Shown: positions 52,612 through 61,266, numbered from the stretch's first letter. The stretch is 64,000 nt of DNA from Brevibacterium luteolum (GCF_013004595.1 NZ_JABEMC010000003.1:310001-374000), one strand, 5' to 3'. Made by a program: numbers and translations. The notes: generated from the letters alone by a model not told the origin.

Positions 52612-53870
52612 GACGGTAGCTCCTTGAAGGCCAGCAGACGGTCGCGGTAGTACTCGTACTGCTTGCGACGGGCGGCAAGCTCGGCAGGGAGACCGATACT
52701 GATGTCGTTGGTGAGAGCATCGAAGCGATCCATGATGTGAACGACTCGTTCTTGGTCACTAACGCTGGGAACTGGGACCTCGAACTCCCAGAGCTTCCTA
52801 CTGTCAAGCGACGCCACAGATCCGCCGATACGCCGGACGCGACGGAGCATCTCGGCGCGCTGTCCCCGGATGGCGTGGAACAGATAGCGCGGAAGAACTC
52901 CGTCCGCAGCCACCACCGCTTTCAAATCCTGGTTCAAAGCAGCAGGACGTGTGAGAAACGAGACTGGAAGTGTGTGATCAAGAATGCTGGATCGGGTCAC
53001 AATCACCACGGCGTGCCTTGGAACGAGCTTCGTTGATGAGCCCGCCACTGCTGCTTCCGTAATGTGATCCTCCGTGTCGGATATGGTCGAATTTCCCATG
53101 TCCTTCGGCGATACCCATGGGACCGTGCCATCGATCCAGTACTCTGGCTTGCTCTTCGAAGGCGTACCGCCACCATACCAGCGTCCAAGGTCACGCATCG
53201 AGACCATTCGTGCACCGTCAGATACCACACCTTCGAAGAGAGACGATGTGTAGTACAAATATTGGGCGCGCCGGGCTTCCAGCTCCGCTTTCAGCTCCGC
53301 TTCCAGCTCCGCTTCCAGCTGAGTGAACTTATCCAATACTCGCACGATCTCGCGCTGCACCTCGAGAGGCGGCAAGGGGACGCGGAACCCACGCATGACG
53401 CTGGCGTTCAAGTTATTGATCGTCGAGGTCGAGAGCGAGCGATCGAGGTGAGTTTTGAATCGCTTACCCGTGAGAAGATGGAACAGAAATCGACTTTCCA
53501 CACGCGCATCAGTCGTGCGAAGGACCGCCATGAAGCCACCAAACGTCTGCCCGATCTCCTCGCGAATGTATGCGACCTTGCCTATGTGATCGCGGCTACC
53601 GCTACCAGCACAGATGAGTGTGTCGCCAGCTCGCAGGCGCTGTGCGTCGCGAACACGAACATGACTTGAGACACGCTTCACGTCCTCAAAGTTGAGCGTG
53701 TTGGAGGCGAGCGTGATGTTGTTGGCGCGGAGCACCTGAATCTCCCCTGCCGAATCCTCGTCGTTCTTGCTGTAAGTGATGCCACGCACGTAGTCGGCGA
53801 TATCGAGAACGCCAGTATGCTCCACCCCGTCCGGGCAAAGTTCCTGGATCAGGTCATCGATGCCGCTCAC
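52608..53870 (-). CDS. hsdS: Type I restriction-modification specificity subunit HsdS
   Basis: DNA-recognition subunit of 420 residues with two target-recognition domains, each followed by a conserved helical region (VPLPPLEVQREIVRVLDKF after the first, PVPSVSDQERVVHIMDRF after the second). In the central spacer, residues 185-200 are the tandem 4-residue units LEAE, LEAE, LKAE, LEAR, like the TAEL repeats of EcoR124I whose number sets the gap between the two half-sites. The two TRDs would recognise different half-sites, so the target is bipartite. It overlaps both hsdM and hsdR by four bases. Confidence 0.95.
   Translation of the reverse strand: MSGIDDLIQELCPDGVEHTGVLDIADYVRGITYSKNDEDSAGEIQVLRANNITLASNTLNFEDVKRVSSHVRVRDAQRLRAGDTLICAGSGSRDHIGKVAYIREEIGQTFGGFMAVLRTTDARVESRFLFHLLTGKRFKTHLDRSLSTSTINNLNASVMRGFRVPLPPLEVQREIVRVLDKFTQLEAELEAELKAELEARRAQYLYYTSSLFEGVVSDGARMVSMRDLGRWYGGGTPSKSKPEYWIDGTVPWVSPKDMGNSTISDTEDHITEAAVAGSSTKLVPRHAVVIVTRSSILDHTLPVSFLTRPAALNQDLKAVVAADGVLPRYLFHAIRGQRAEMLRRVRRIGGSVASLDSRKLWEFEVPVPSVSDQERVVHIMDRFDALTNDISIGLPAELAARRKQYEYYRDRLLAFKELPS
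53276..53323 (-). repeat. 12-bp tandem repeat in the HsdS spacer
   Basis: Three full copies of CTTCCAGCTCCG (the second has one T for C) and a partial fourth lie in frame on the complementary strand, encoding four-residue steps. Loss or gain of one unit keeps the frame and changes the spacer helix by four residues. Confidence 0.85.
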
Positions 53871-55435
53871 TTGGAGCCCTCCAGATCTGCCACGATATCG
53901 TCGATCGCTACACGGAGCTCGGCCTGGCGCGCGACGATGCGCGCGATCTCGGCGTTCAGCTCGACGATGTCGACCTCCTCGCGTGTATCCTCCGCCTCCA
54001 CGTACGACGACACCGCGATGTTGTAGTCATTGGCTGCGATGTCTTCGTTGCCCACGATGGTGGCGAAGTGGTCCTGCGGCTCGCGCGTCGTGAACGCTTC
54101 GAGGATCCGCCCCCGGTGCTCCTCGAGCAGCTTGTTCTTGTTGCCGACGCGTTTGAACTCGGCTGACGCGTCGATGAACAGTACGTCGCTGGTCTTCTTC
54201 GACTTCTTCAGCACGAGGATGCAGGTCGCGATCGTTGTACCAAAGAACAGGTCCGGCGGCAGCTGGATGACGGCATCAATGTAGTTGTTGTCGACGAGGT
54301 ACTGGCGAATCTTCTTCTCCGCTCCCCCGCGGTACAGAACGCCAGGGAACTCAACGATCGCGGCCGTGCCGTTGACGGCGAGCCAGCTGAGCATGTGCAT
54401 CGTGAATGCCAAGTCGGCCTTCGACTTCGGCGCGAGGACACCAGCCGGCGCGAACCGCTCGTCGTTGATCAAGAGCGGGTTGGCATCGCCCTCCCACTTG
54501 ATGGAGTAGGGCGGGTTGGAAACGATCGCCTCGAACGGCTCATCGTCCCAGTGGGCGGGGTCGAGGAGCGTGTCACCATGGGCGAGGTTGAAGTCGGCAT
54601 AGTTCACGTCGTGCAGGAACATGTTGATCCGCGCGAGGTTGTACGTGGTCAGGTTGATCTCCTGACCGTAGAACCCCTGGGGGACGTTGTTCTTGCCGAG
54701 CACCTTGTCGAACTTCAGCAGCAGCGAACCCGAGCCGACGGCCGGGTCGTAGACCTTATTGACCTGCTCCTTGCCGACGACCGTGATGCGCGCCAGCAGC
54801 TCGGAGACCTCTTGCGGCGTGTAATACTCACCACCGGACTTTCCCGCATTGGCGGCGTACATCTGCATCAGGTACTCGTAGGCATCGCCAAACAGGTCGA
54901 TCGAGTTGTCCTCCCACCGCCCCAGCGGCAGATCGCCGATCGCGTCGAGCAACTTCACCAGCTTCTGATTGCGCTTGGCAACAGTTGAGCCGAGCTTGCT
55001 GCTGTTCACATCCAGGTCGTCGAACAGTCCCTTGATGTCGTCCTCACTGTCTGTACCCAGCGCCGACGCCTCGATGTTCTTGAAGACCCGCTCGAGCGTC
55101 TCATTGAGGTTCTCATCCCGCGCCGCGCGCGCCCGGACGTTGACAAACAGGTCGGACGGCAGAATGTAGAACCCCTTCTCCGCGACAACTTCGTCGCGCG
55201 CGAATTCCGCCTCCGAGTCAGACATCCTGGTGTAGTCGAACGAAGCGTCCCCTGCTTCGTGCTCGCCACTGTTGATGTAGGCGGTGAGGTTCTCTGAGAT
55301 GAACCGATAGAACAGCATCCCCAGCACGTAGGACTTGAAGTCCCACCCGTCTACGCTTCCGCGCAGGTCGTTAGCGATGCGCCAGATGGTCTTGTGCAGC
55401 TCGGTACGCTGCGCCTCTTTGGTGGTCGGTGCCAC
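53867..55435 (-). CDS. hsdM: Type I restriction-modification methyltransferase HsdM
   Basis: N6-adenine methyltransferase of 522 residues. The SAM motif DPAVGSGSLL (230-239) and catalytic NPPY (307-310) are intact. It begins APTTKEAQRTELHKTIWRIAND after the initiator, like EcoR124I HsdM, and the GTG at 55435 is chosen because GGAGGAGAG lies about eight bases upstream; a GTG at 55456 gives seven more residues. It heads the hsdM-hsdS-hsdR operon. The upstream 188 bases to the next gene are relatively AT-rich and contain a TAGGGT -10-like hexamer (complement of 55489-55494). Confidence 0.94.
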   Translation of the reverse strand: MAPTTKEAQRTELHKTIWRIANDLRGSVDGWDFKSYVLGMLFYRFISENLTAYINSGEHEAGDASFDYTRMSDSEAEFARDEVVAEKGFYILPSDLFVNVRARAARDENLNETLERVFKNIEASALGTDSEDDIKGLFDDLDVNSSKLGSTVAKRNQKLVKLLDAIGDLPLGRWEDNSIDLFGDAYEYLMQMYAANAGKSGGEYYTPQEVSELLARITVVGKEQVNKVYDPAVGSGSLLLKFDKVLGKNNVPQGFYGQEINLTTYNLARINMFLHDVNYADFNLAHGDTLLDPAHWDDEPFEAIVSNPPYSIKWEGDANPLLINDERFAPAGVLAPKSKADLAFTMHMLSWLAVNGTAAIVEFPGVLYRGGAEKKIRQYLVDNNYIDAVIQLPPDLFFGTTIATCILVLKKSKKTSDVLFIDASAEFKRVGNKNKLLEEHRGRILEAFTTREPQDHFATIVGNEDIAANDYNIAVSSYVEAEDTREEVDIVELNAEIARIVARQAELRVAIDDIVADLEGSK

Positions 55436-55623
55436 GGGCTCTCTCCTCCGCGCCACAGCGCAATAACAATGTTCCGTTGTTTGCTCTTACCCTACCGGGC
55501 ACCACGGACATCCGACGGAAGGTTGGGGCCCGTGTTCGACGCGCACGGTTCGCGCCGAACGCGGATGAACTGAATAGTCGCCGCCCGCGCCTTGCCCTGA
55601 CACCGAAGCTATTGCGATCTCGG

Positions 55624-56517
55624 TCACCGCGTCGCGTAGAACGCTACCGCTGAACTCGCTGCGACGTTGAGCGAGTCCACACCGTGCATCATCGGGATCG
55701 TCACCCGTGCATCAAGACGGCTGTCCGTGCCGCGCTTGAGGCCATCGCCTTCGGTGCCGAAGACGAGCGCCAGCCGCTGATGCTCGGCAGCCACGAGCTC
55801 ATCGAGGGTGATCGCGCCTTCACCCAGTGACATGCCAGCGACGTAGAAGCCTGCGTCTTTGAGCAGGTCGATGCCGGCTGGCCACGGGTCGATGCGCGTC
55901 CACGGGATCTGGAAGACCGTGCCCATCGACACGCGGATCGACCGCCGGTACATCGGATCGGCACACTCCGGTGTCACCAGCACGGCATCGACTCCGAGTG
56001 CCGCAGCTGACCGGAAGGCGGCCCCGACGTTGGTGTGATCGACCAATCCTTCGAACACTGCGATCCGGCACCGGGGCGCACCAGCGTCGAGCACCTCAGC
56101 GACCACCTCGGCGGCGGTGCGCGGTGCCGGCCGGGCCATCGCCGCCAGCGCCCCGCGGTGCAGGTGGAAGCCGGTGAGTTCTTCGATCCGGGCTTCGGTG
56201 CCGATGTAGATCGGCCCGGTCGTCTCGGTGAGGATGTCGGTCATGCCGGCGAACCACTTGCGGCTCATGAGGAAGGACTGCGGCTCATGTCCGGCGGCCA
56301 GGGCACGGCGGATGATCTTCGTGCTCTCGGCCAGGTAGATGCCCCATTCGGGTTCGGCCGCTGAGCGCAGCCGAACATCAGTCAGCTGCGTGTAGGCGGC
56401 CAGCTCCGGGGCGTCGAGATCATCGAAGAAGCGCAGCCGGTCGGCATTGATGCCGCATTCGTCGGCCAGCGCACGGATCTCAGCTTCGGTGGGTTCGGCC
56501 TTGCGCGGGGTGTTCAT
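55624..56517 (-). CDS. SpoU/TrmH family RNA 2'-O-methyltransferase
   Basis: RNA methyltransferase of 297 residues. The N-terminal substrate-binding part (AESTKIIRRALAAGHEPQSF) precedes the SPOUT domain with RIAVFEGLVDHTNVGAAFR (motif 1, with Asn), ALVFGTEGDGL (motif 2) and IPMMHGVDSLNVAASSAVAF (motif 3). The target is probably a 2'-OH in rRNA or tRNA and cannot be defined from sequence. It starts with ATG at 56517 and lies 22 bases from the TSUP permease, perhaps in one operon. Its stop faces the restriction-modification operon across 167 bases, where nothing beyond the hsdM promoter is evident. Confidence 0.93.
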   Translation of the reverse strand: MNTPRKAEPTEAEIRALADECGINADRLRFFDDLDAPELAAYTQLTDVRLRSAAEPEWGIYLAESTKIIRRALAAGHEPQSFLMSRKWFAGMTDILTETTGPIYIGTEARIEELTGFHLHRGALAAMARPAPRTAAEVVAEVLDAGAPRCRIAVFEGLVDHTNVGAAFRSAAALGVDAVLVTPECADPMYRRSIRVSMGTVFQIPWTRIDPWPAGIDLLKDAGFYVAGMSLGEGAITLDELVAAEHQRLALVFGTEGDGLKRGTDSRLDARVTIPMMHGVDSLNVAASSAVAFYATR

Positions 56518-56539
56518 GATGGGGTTCGTCGTTTCTGGC

Positions 56540-57358
56540 TCACATCTGCAGGATGTTCCACAGTGCCACCAGGCCGAGGATGACGATGACGCTGCGCAGC
56601 AGCACCGGTGAGAACTTCCGGCCCACCCGCGCTCCGAGGTAGCCGCCGATGAGCGAGCCGGCAGCGATGAGACCGGCGGCCATCCAGTTGATGCGGTCGA
56701 AGCCGACGATGACGTAGATGCTGGCCGCGACCGTGTTGACAACCAGGACGAGCACGTTCTTCGCGCCGTTGATGCGCTGCAGGGTCTCCGGCAGCAGCAT
56801 GCCGAGCAGCGCGATGAGGATGATGCCCTGGGCGGCGGCGAAGTATCCGCCGTAGACGGCTGTGGCGTAGACGGCGATGAACACGGCGATGTGCCGACCG
56901 ATCGACATCGACGGCGGTCCGGCTGGCCCGGCATCGTCGAGTGCCGGTGCGGCTTGGTCGGCTGAGCGCATCGCCCGGTCGCGCAGCAGTCGTTGGAGCA
57001 TCGGCTGGAAGATCACGAGCAGCAGGGCGAGCACGAGCAGCACCGGCACGATCGTGATGAACGCATCCTCGGGCAGGTGCAGCAGCAGATACGCACCGGT
57101 GAGCGCGCCGAGCAGGCTGGCGGGGATGAGCTGGAGCATCCGCTTCTTCTGCCCGGCCAGCTCCGTGCGGTAGCCGAACGAGGAGGCGATGTTGCCGGGG
57201 ATGAGGCCCACGGCATTGCTCATCGTCGCCGTAACCGGCGGCACGCCGAAGGCGACGAGAGCCGGGAAGGTGATGAGGGTGCCGGAGCCGACGATCGCGT
57301 TGATCCCTCCGGCGCCGACGCCGGCGAGCAGCGTCAGCAGGATGTGATGCAGTTCCAT
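56540..57358 (-). CDS. TSUP family permease (TauE/SafE type)
   Basis: Membrane protein of 272 residues with eight hydrophobic segments, matching the TSUP family of sulfite, sulfoacetate and related anion exporters. The N-terminal AGVGAGGINAIVGSGTLITF and central YGGYFAAAQGIILI motifs define the family. The substrate is not known; a sulfur compound is possible but the sqdB-like genes are too far away to infer a link. It starts 9 bases downstream of the ABC ATPase gene and may be co-transcribed with it. Confidence 0.9.
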   Translation of the reverse strand: MELHHILLTLLAGVGAGGINAIVGSGTLITFPALVAFGVPPVTATMSNAVGLIPGNIASSFGYRTELAGQKKRMLQLIPASLLGALTGAYLLLHLPEDAFITIVPVLLVLALLLVIFQPMLQRLLRDRAMRSADQAAPALDDAGPAGPPSMSIGRHIAVFIAVYATAVYGGYFAAAQGIILIALLGMLLPETLQRINGAKNVLVLVVNTVAASIYVIVGFDRINWMAAGLIAAGSLIGGYLGARVGRKFSPVLLRSVIVILGLVALWNILQM

Positions 57359-57367
57359 GCCGGCGGC

Positions 57368-58153
57368 TCAGTACCGTGCCTGGGCGTGGTAGCGGCCGTC
57401 CTCCACTCCGATGCGGACAGGCACCGAGAACGTCTCCGAGAGGTTCTCTGCCGTCAGGGTCTCCTCGATCGGCCCGGCGGCCACGGCGTCGCCGTCCTTA
57501 AGCAGGAGCGCATGCGTGATGCCCTGCGGGATCTCCTCGACGTGGTGGGTGACCATGAGGGTTGTCGGTGCGTAGCGGGCGGAGAGGATCTCGGTCAGCG
57601 CCTGCAGCAGCTCTTCGCGCCCGCCGAGGTCGAGTCCGCTGGCCGGCTCGTCGAGCAGCAGCAGCTCAGGGTCGGTCATGAGTGCGCGGGCGATCTGCAC
57701 GCGCTTGCGCTCACCTTCGGACAGGCTGCCGAAGCGGCGTTCGCTCATCTTCTCCATCCCGAAGGCTGCCAGCAGGTCCTCGGCCCGGGAGGTGTCGACC
57801 TCGTCATAGGCCTCGGTCCAGCGGCCGAGCACGCCGTAGGCGGCGGTGAGGATGATGTCGATGACCTTCTCGGAGTTCGGCATGCGCGCAGCCAGATGCT
57901 GGGAGGCATACCCGATGCGCGGGCGCAGTTCGAAGACGTCGACGCGCCCGAGGCGGTGGCTGAGGATGTCGACGGAGCCGGAGCTGGGGTGCATGCGCCC
58001 GGAGGCCAGTTCGAGCAGCGTGGTCTTGCCGGCTCCGTTGGGACCCAGGATCGTCCAATGCTGCCCTTCGCTCACCTGCAGGGACAGACCGTTAAGAAGG
58101 AGGTTCTCCCCACGGCGGACACGGACATCGTCAAGGACCAGAACATCGCTCAT
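57368..58153 (-). CDS. ABC transporter ATP-binding protein
   Basis: ABC ATPase of 261 residues. Walker A GPNGAGKT, signature SLSEGERKR (a variant of LSGGQ), Walker B LLLLDEP and the H-loop VTHH are all present. No membrane or substrate-binding partner is next to it, so its transport role is uncertain; the sequence resembles the ModF/YlmA-like soluble ATPase group. TAAGGT (complement of 58161-58166) ends seven bases before the ATG at 58153. It is divergent from the next gene with 70 bases between starts. Confidence 0.92.
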   Translation of the reverse strand: MSDVLVLDDVRVRRGENLLLNGLSLQVSEGQHWTILGPNGAGKTTLLELASGRMHPSSGSVDILSHRLGRVDVFELRPRIGYASQHLAARMPNSEKVIDIILTAAYGVLGRWTEAYDEVDTSRAEDLLAAFGMEKMSERRFGSLSEGERKRVQIARALMTDPELLLLDEPASGLDLGGREELLQALTEILSARYAPTTLMVTHHVEEIPQGITHALLLKDGDAVAAGPIEETLTAENLSETFSVPVRIGVEDGRYHAQARY

Positions 58154-58223
58154 AGACCAAACCTTAGTACAGAACAGACTGCCGTTCCTCGCCCCTCCAG
58201 GGGCATGTTCTACAGTGTGCACA

Positions 58224-59027
58224 ATGTCCGCTCACCCCCGCACCGAACTCGATGCGACCCTGCCGAGCCTGCTGTTCGCGCTCACCGCCAGCGCGTGGCT
58301 GGCCGGCCGGGCGAGCCCTGATGACTGCGCTGAGGCGTATCTCACATCCGGGCACCCGGTGCCGCTGCTGATGGCCGATGATGCCCTCGATCCCGCCGCC
58401 GAGGTGCCGGCTGGGATGCTGCTGTCCCTGCCCAGGCTGTGGGCGGCTGGCATCGACCGGATCCGCTGTGTGCTCATCCATCCGAGCCTGCCGATCACCG
58501 TGCCGAAGGTCGACCGGGCCCACCGCCGGCTGCTGGCCGGCGCCCAGTCGGTCGCGGTCGCCGAAGCAGGTGGCCAGGCGCGTGCGCTCATCGTCATCGA
58601 CGCCGAGGCGGCGATGCGCTTCATCCCGTGCGCCCCGGTGCGTTCAGCCGGCCTCGGGGCGGTCAGTGCCGCCGAGGCGTCGCGTGAGCTGCGCCAGGCG
58701 ACGATGGAGGCGCTGGCGACTGTCGAGGCCTTACCCGAGGTGCCGGCTGGGATTGGCGACTGGCAGTGGCGGGACTGGCAGGCCGAGCTCACTGGCCCAC
58801 CGGCCGCCGCCGAGGCGGTGGCCGCGTTCTTACCCGACCCGGCCGATGCCCAGCAGCTCATCACCGCGCTCGAGATCCACGAGGCGATGCGCAGCGTGCT
58901 CGTCCCGGCAGCCGTGCAGCCCGCGCAGCTCGGAGCCGCGCTGGCCCGCGTCCACGCCGCCGCTATCGAGGTTGTCACTGCGGTGACCGCCGAGGCCCCT
59001 GCACCCAGGCAAGGCTCGGCTCCCTGA
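58224..59027 (+). CDS. Hypothetical Ala-rich protein
   Basis: Protein of 267 residues that I do not recognise. It is Ala- and Leu-rich with a mixed alpha/beta look (LPSLLFALTASAWLAG; RIRCVLIHPSLPITVPKVDR) and a helical C-terminal half (HEAMRSVLVPAAVQPAQLG). No signal peptide, membrane helix or catalytic motif stands out. The ATG at 58224 has TACAGT (58211-58216) ending seven bases before it. It lies between the divergent ABC ATPase and serB in a good coding context, 34 bases before serB. Confidence 0.65.
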   Translation: MSAHPRTELDATLPSLLFALTASAWLAGRASPDDCAEAYLTSGHPVPLLMADDALDPAAEVPAGMLLSLPRLWAAGIDRIRCVLIHPSLPITVPKVDRAHRRLLAGAQSVAVAEAGGQARALIVIDAEAAMRFIPCAPVRSAGLGAVSAAEASRELRQATMEALATVEALPEVPAGIGDWQWRDWQAELTGPPAAAEAVAAFLPDPADAQQLITALEIHEAMRSVLVPAAVQPAQLGAALARVHAAAIEVVTAVTAEAPAPRQGSAP

Positions 59028-59061
59028 CAGCGCGGATGCCGGCGTGCGTAGACTGGTGCGC

Positions 59062-59868
59062 ATGCACAGGATCAGCATCGTGCGCACGGTCGCAGGCGGC
59101 ACACAGCCGGCCTTCTCCGTTGCCTCCAAGCTTGTGACCGACGACCAGCTGCCGGCCCAGCTCAGCCGCGCACATGAGATCGCCGAGGGCGCTGATGTCG
59201 TCGTCGTCCCGGCTCCCCTGGCCCGCACCACACCCAAGATCGTCGTCATGGACGTCGACTCGACCTTCATCGAAGACGAGGTCATCGATCTGCTGGCCGC
59301 CGAGGCCGGTGCGGCGAAGAAGGTCGCCAAGGTCACCGAGAAGGCGATGCGCGGCGAACTCGACTTCGAAGAGAGCCTGCGCGCCCGGGTGAAGACGCTC
59401 AAGGGCCTGCCGGAGAAGGTCCTCGACGATGTCCGTGCAGCCGTGACCCCAACCGGCGGGGCGGCCGAACTCGTGAGCCTCGTGCAGTCGAACGGCGGCC
59501 GGGTCGGTCTGGTCTCCGGGGGCTTCACCCAGATCCTCGCGCCGCTGGCCGAGCAGTTCGGGATCACCGACTATGCGGCCAACACTCTGGAGATCTCCGG
59601 CGGCAAGGTCACCGGCAAGGTCGAGGGACGAGTCGTCGACGCGAAGTTCAAACGCCGGTTCCTCCGGCAGCTGTGCGAAGATGCCGGGATGCCTGTTGAG
59701 GCGGCGGTGGCGATCGGCGACGGCGCCAACGACGCCCTCATGGTCCAGGAGGCCGGCCTGGGCATCGCGTTCTGTCCCAAGCCGGCCCTGGCCGAGGTGG
59801 CCGATGCGACAGTGTCCGTCCGCCGGCTCGACGCCGTCTGGGCAGCGGTCACCGGCCGCATGAACTGA
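59062..59868 (+). CDS. serB: Phosphoserine phosphatase SerB
   Basis: HAD-superfamily enzyme of 268 residues that removes phosphate from phosphoserine in the last step of serine synthesis. Motif I is DVDSTFIEDEVID with Asp64 as nucleophile and Asp66 as acid/base; motif II is GLVSGGFTQ; motif IV is IGDGANDALM. A short N-terminal region (about 55 residues) precedes the HAD domain; full ACT domains of longer SerB forms are not obvious. The ATG at 59062 has TAGACT (59049-59054) ending seven bases upstream. Confidence 0.93.
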   Translation: MHRISIVRTVAGGTQPAFSVASKLVTDDQLPAQLSRAHEIAEGADVVVVPAPLARTTPKIVVMDVDSTFIEDEVIDLLAAEAGAAKKVAKVTEKAMRGELDFEESLRARVKTLKGLPEKVLDDVRAAVTPTGGAAELVSLVQSNGGRVGLVSGGFTQILAPLAEQFGITDYAANTLEISGGKVTGKVEGRVVDAKFKRRFLRQLCEDAGMPVEAAVAIGDGANDALMVQEAGLGIAFCPKPALAEVADATVSVRRLDAVWAAVTGRMN

Positions 59869-59880
59869 GCGAGGCCCCGC

Positions 59881-60360
59881 TCACTCGCGGAAACAGTGGA
59901 TCTCAGGTTGAGGGAAGCCGCCGGCGGCCACTCCCCAGGCCGGGAGGTCGAAGATCGCGATCGACGACGGCCTGAACTTCGTGTTCAGTTCGAAGTCGGC
60001 GCACAGTTCGGTGATGACCTCCGAGACCGTCGGCTCGTGCCCGACGATGTAGGCACCGGTCGAATCAGCCGGAATCGTGCTGATGACCTCCACCCAGTCA
60101 TCGACGTCGGAGTCGTACAGCGCCCCGTCGGCACGCACCTCCAGCTCGGTGCCGGCCTTCGCGAAGGCATCGGCGACGCCCTGAGCAGTCTGCATGGTGC
60201 GCAGAGCAGCGGAGCTGATGAGGCAGTCGAGCGGGTAGTCGGTGAGGAACTCACCGAGTCGGGCGGCTTCGGCGAAGCCTCCGTCGGTCAGCGGGCGGTC
60301 GAAGTCGTCCACCGGCGGCCGGTCGGCCTTGGCATGTCGGCCGATCACCAGATACGGCAT
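59881..60360 (-). CDS. SixA-like histidine phosphatase
   Basis: Small histidine-phosphatase superfamily member of 159 residues. LVIGRHAKADRP holds the catalytic RHAK of the SixA group, RTMQTAQ is the second Arg region, and IVGHEPTVSEVI provides the later His. SixA acts on phosphohistidine of phosphorelay proteins, but most actinobacterial homologues are uncharacterised. It is last in a minus-strand series after fabG and fabI, separated from fabI by 147 bases that contain a terminator. Confidence 0.9.
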   Translation of the reverse strand: MPYLVIGRHAKADRPPVDDFDRPLTDGGFAEAARLGEFLTDYPLDCLISSAALRTMQTAQGVADAFAKAGTELEVRADGALYDSDVDDWVEVISTIPADSTGAYIVGHEPTVSEVITELCADFELNTKFRPSSIAIFDLPAWGVAAGGFPQPEIHCFRE

Positions 60361-60428
60361 GGTGTCCTTTCACAGACGAACAGGTGACTCCTACGGTACG
60401 CGAGTTCTCCTCGCCCATGCACGCAGAA

Positions 60429-60458
60429 GCGCCCGGAAAGCACGAGCTTTCCGGGCGC
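60429..60458. terminator. Hairpin terminator downstream of fabI
   Basis: GCGCCCGGAAAGC pairs perfectly with GCTTTCCGGGCGC across an ACGA loop. It lies between fabI and the SixA-like gene, both on the minus strand, and probably ends fabG-fabI transcription. Confidence 0.8.
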
Positions 60459-60507
60459 GTGTGATCCCGGCGGGTCGACGAGCGCCGACCGGCGGGCGGT
60501 TGGCCTA

Positions 60508-61266
60508 TCAGGCGCCGGTCGAGTGGAGACCGCCGTCGACGTGGACCATCTCACCGGTTGTCGCCGGGAACCAGTCCGACATGAGGGCGACGATCGCCTT
60601 GCCGGCCGGTTCGGTGTCGGTCTGGTCCCAGCCGAGCGGTGCCCGGTCGCCCCAGACGTCTTCGAAGGCGTCGAAGCCGGGGATCGACTTGGCAGCCGTC
60701 GTCTTGAGCGGGCCTGCCGAGACGAGGTTGCAGCGGATCTGGTCCTTGCCGAGGTACTTGGCGAGATACCGGTTGGTCGATTCGAGTGCTGCCTTGCACA
60801 CGCCCATCCAGTCGTAGGCCGGCCAGGCGACGGTTGCATCGAAGGTCAGGCCGACGACGCCGGCGCCGGGGTTCATGACCGGCTTGGCGGCCATGACGAT
60901 CGACTTCAGCGAGAACGCCGAGACCTGCATGGCGTTGGCGACCGACTCGAACGGGGTGTCGAGGAAGACACCGCCGAGGGCGTCCTTCGGGGCGAAGGCG
61001 ATCGCGTGGACGATGCCGTCGATGTTGCCGCCGAGGCGCTCGGGCAGTGCGGCCAGGTCCTCGTCGTTGGTGGCATCGAGTTCGATGACCTCAGCGGGCT
61101 TCGGCAGCCGTTCGGCGATGATCGAGGTGATCTTCATCTGCCGTCCGAACGACGACAGGATGACCTCTGCGCCCTGCTCCTGTGCCAGGCGGGCGGCGGC
61201 GAAGGCGATCGACGCCTCCGTCAGCACGCCGGTGACGAGAATGCGCTTGCCGTCAAGAATTCCCAT
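60508..61266 (-). CDS. fabI: Enoyl-[acyl-carrier-protein] reductase FabI (InhA-like)
   Basis: NADH-dependent enoyl reductase of 252 residues that completes each round of fatty-acid elongation. It begins MGILDGKRILVTGVLTEASI, with the FabI/InhA cofactor loop, and carries the catalytic Tyr-x6-Lys as YDWMGVCK (Tyr151, Lys158) rather than the Tyr-x3-Lys of ordinary SDRs. It follows fabG by 69 bases, the same order as mabA-inhA in mycobacteria. Two overlapping ATG codons exist; the inner one at 61266 gives the family N-terminus. It would be the target of triclosan or isoniazid-type inhibitors. Confidence 0.94.
   Translation of the reverse strand: MGILDGKRILVTGVLTEASIAFAAARLAQEQGAEVILSSFGRQMKITSIIAERLPKPAEVIELDATNDEDLAALPERLGGNIDGIVHAIAFAPKDALGGVFLDTPFESVANAMQVSAFSLKSIVMAAKPVMNPGAGVVGLTFDATVAWPAYDWMGVCKAALESTNRYLAKYLGKDQIRCNLVSAGPLKTTAAKSIPGFDAFEDVWGDRAPLGWDQTDTEPAGKAIVALMSDWFPATTGEMVHVDGGLHSTGA

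Noticed and set aside
51127-52650. Open frame of 507 codons on the plus strand over hsdR
   Set aside because: Arg/Val/Leu-rich shadow of hsdR without family features.
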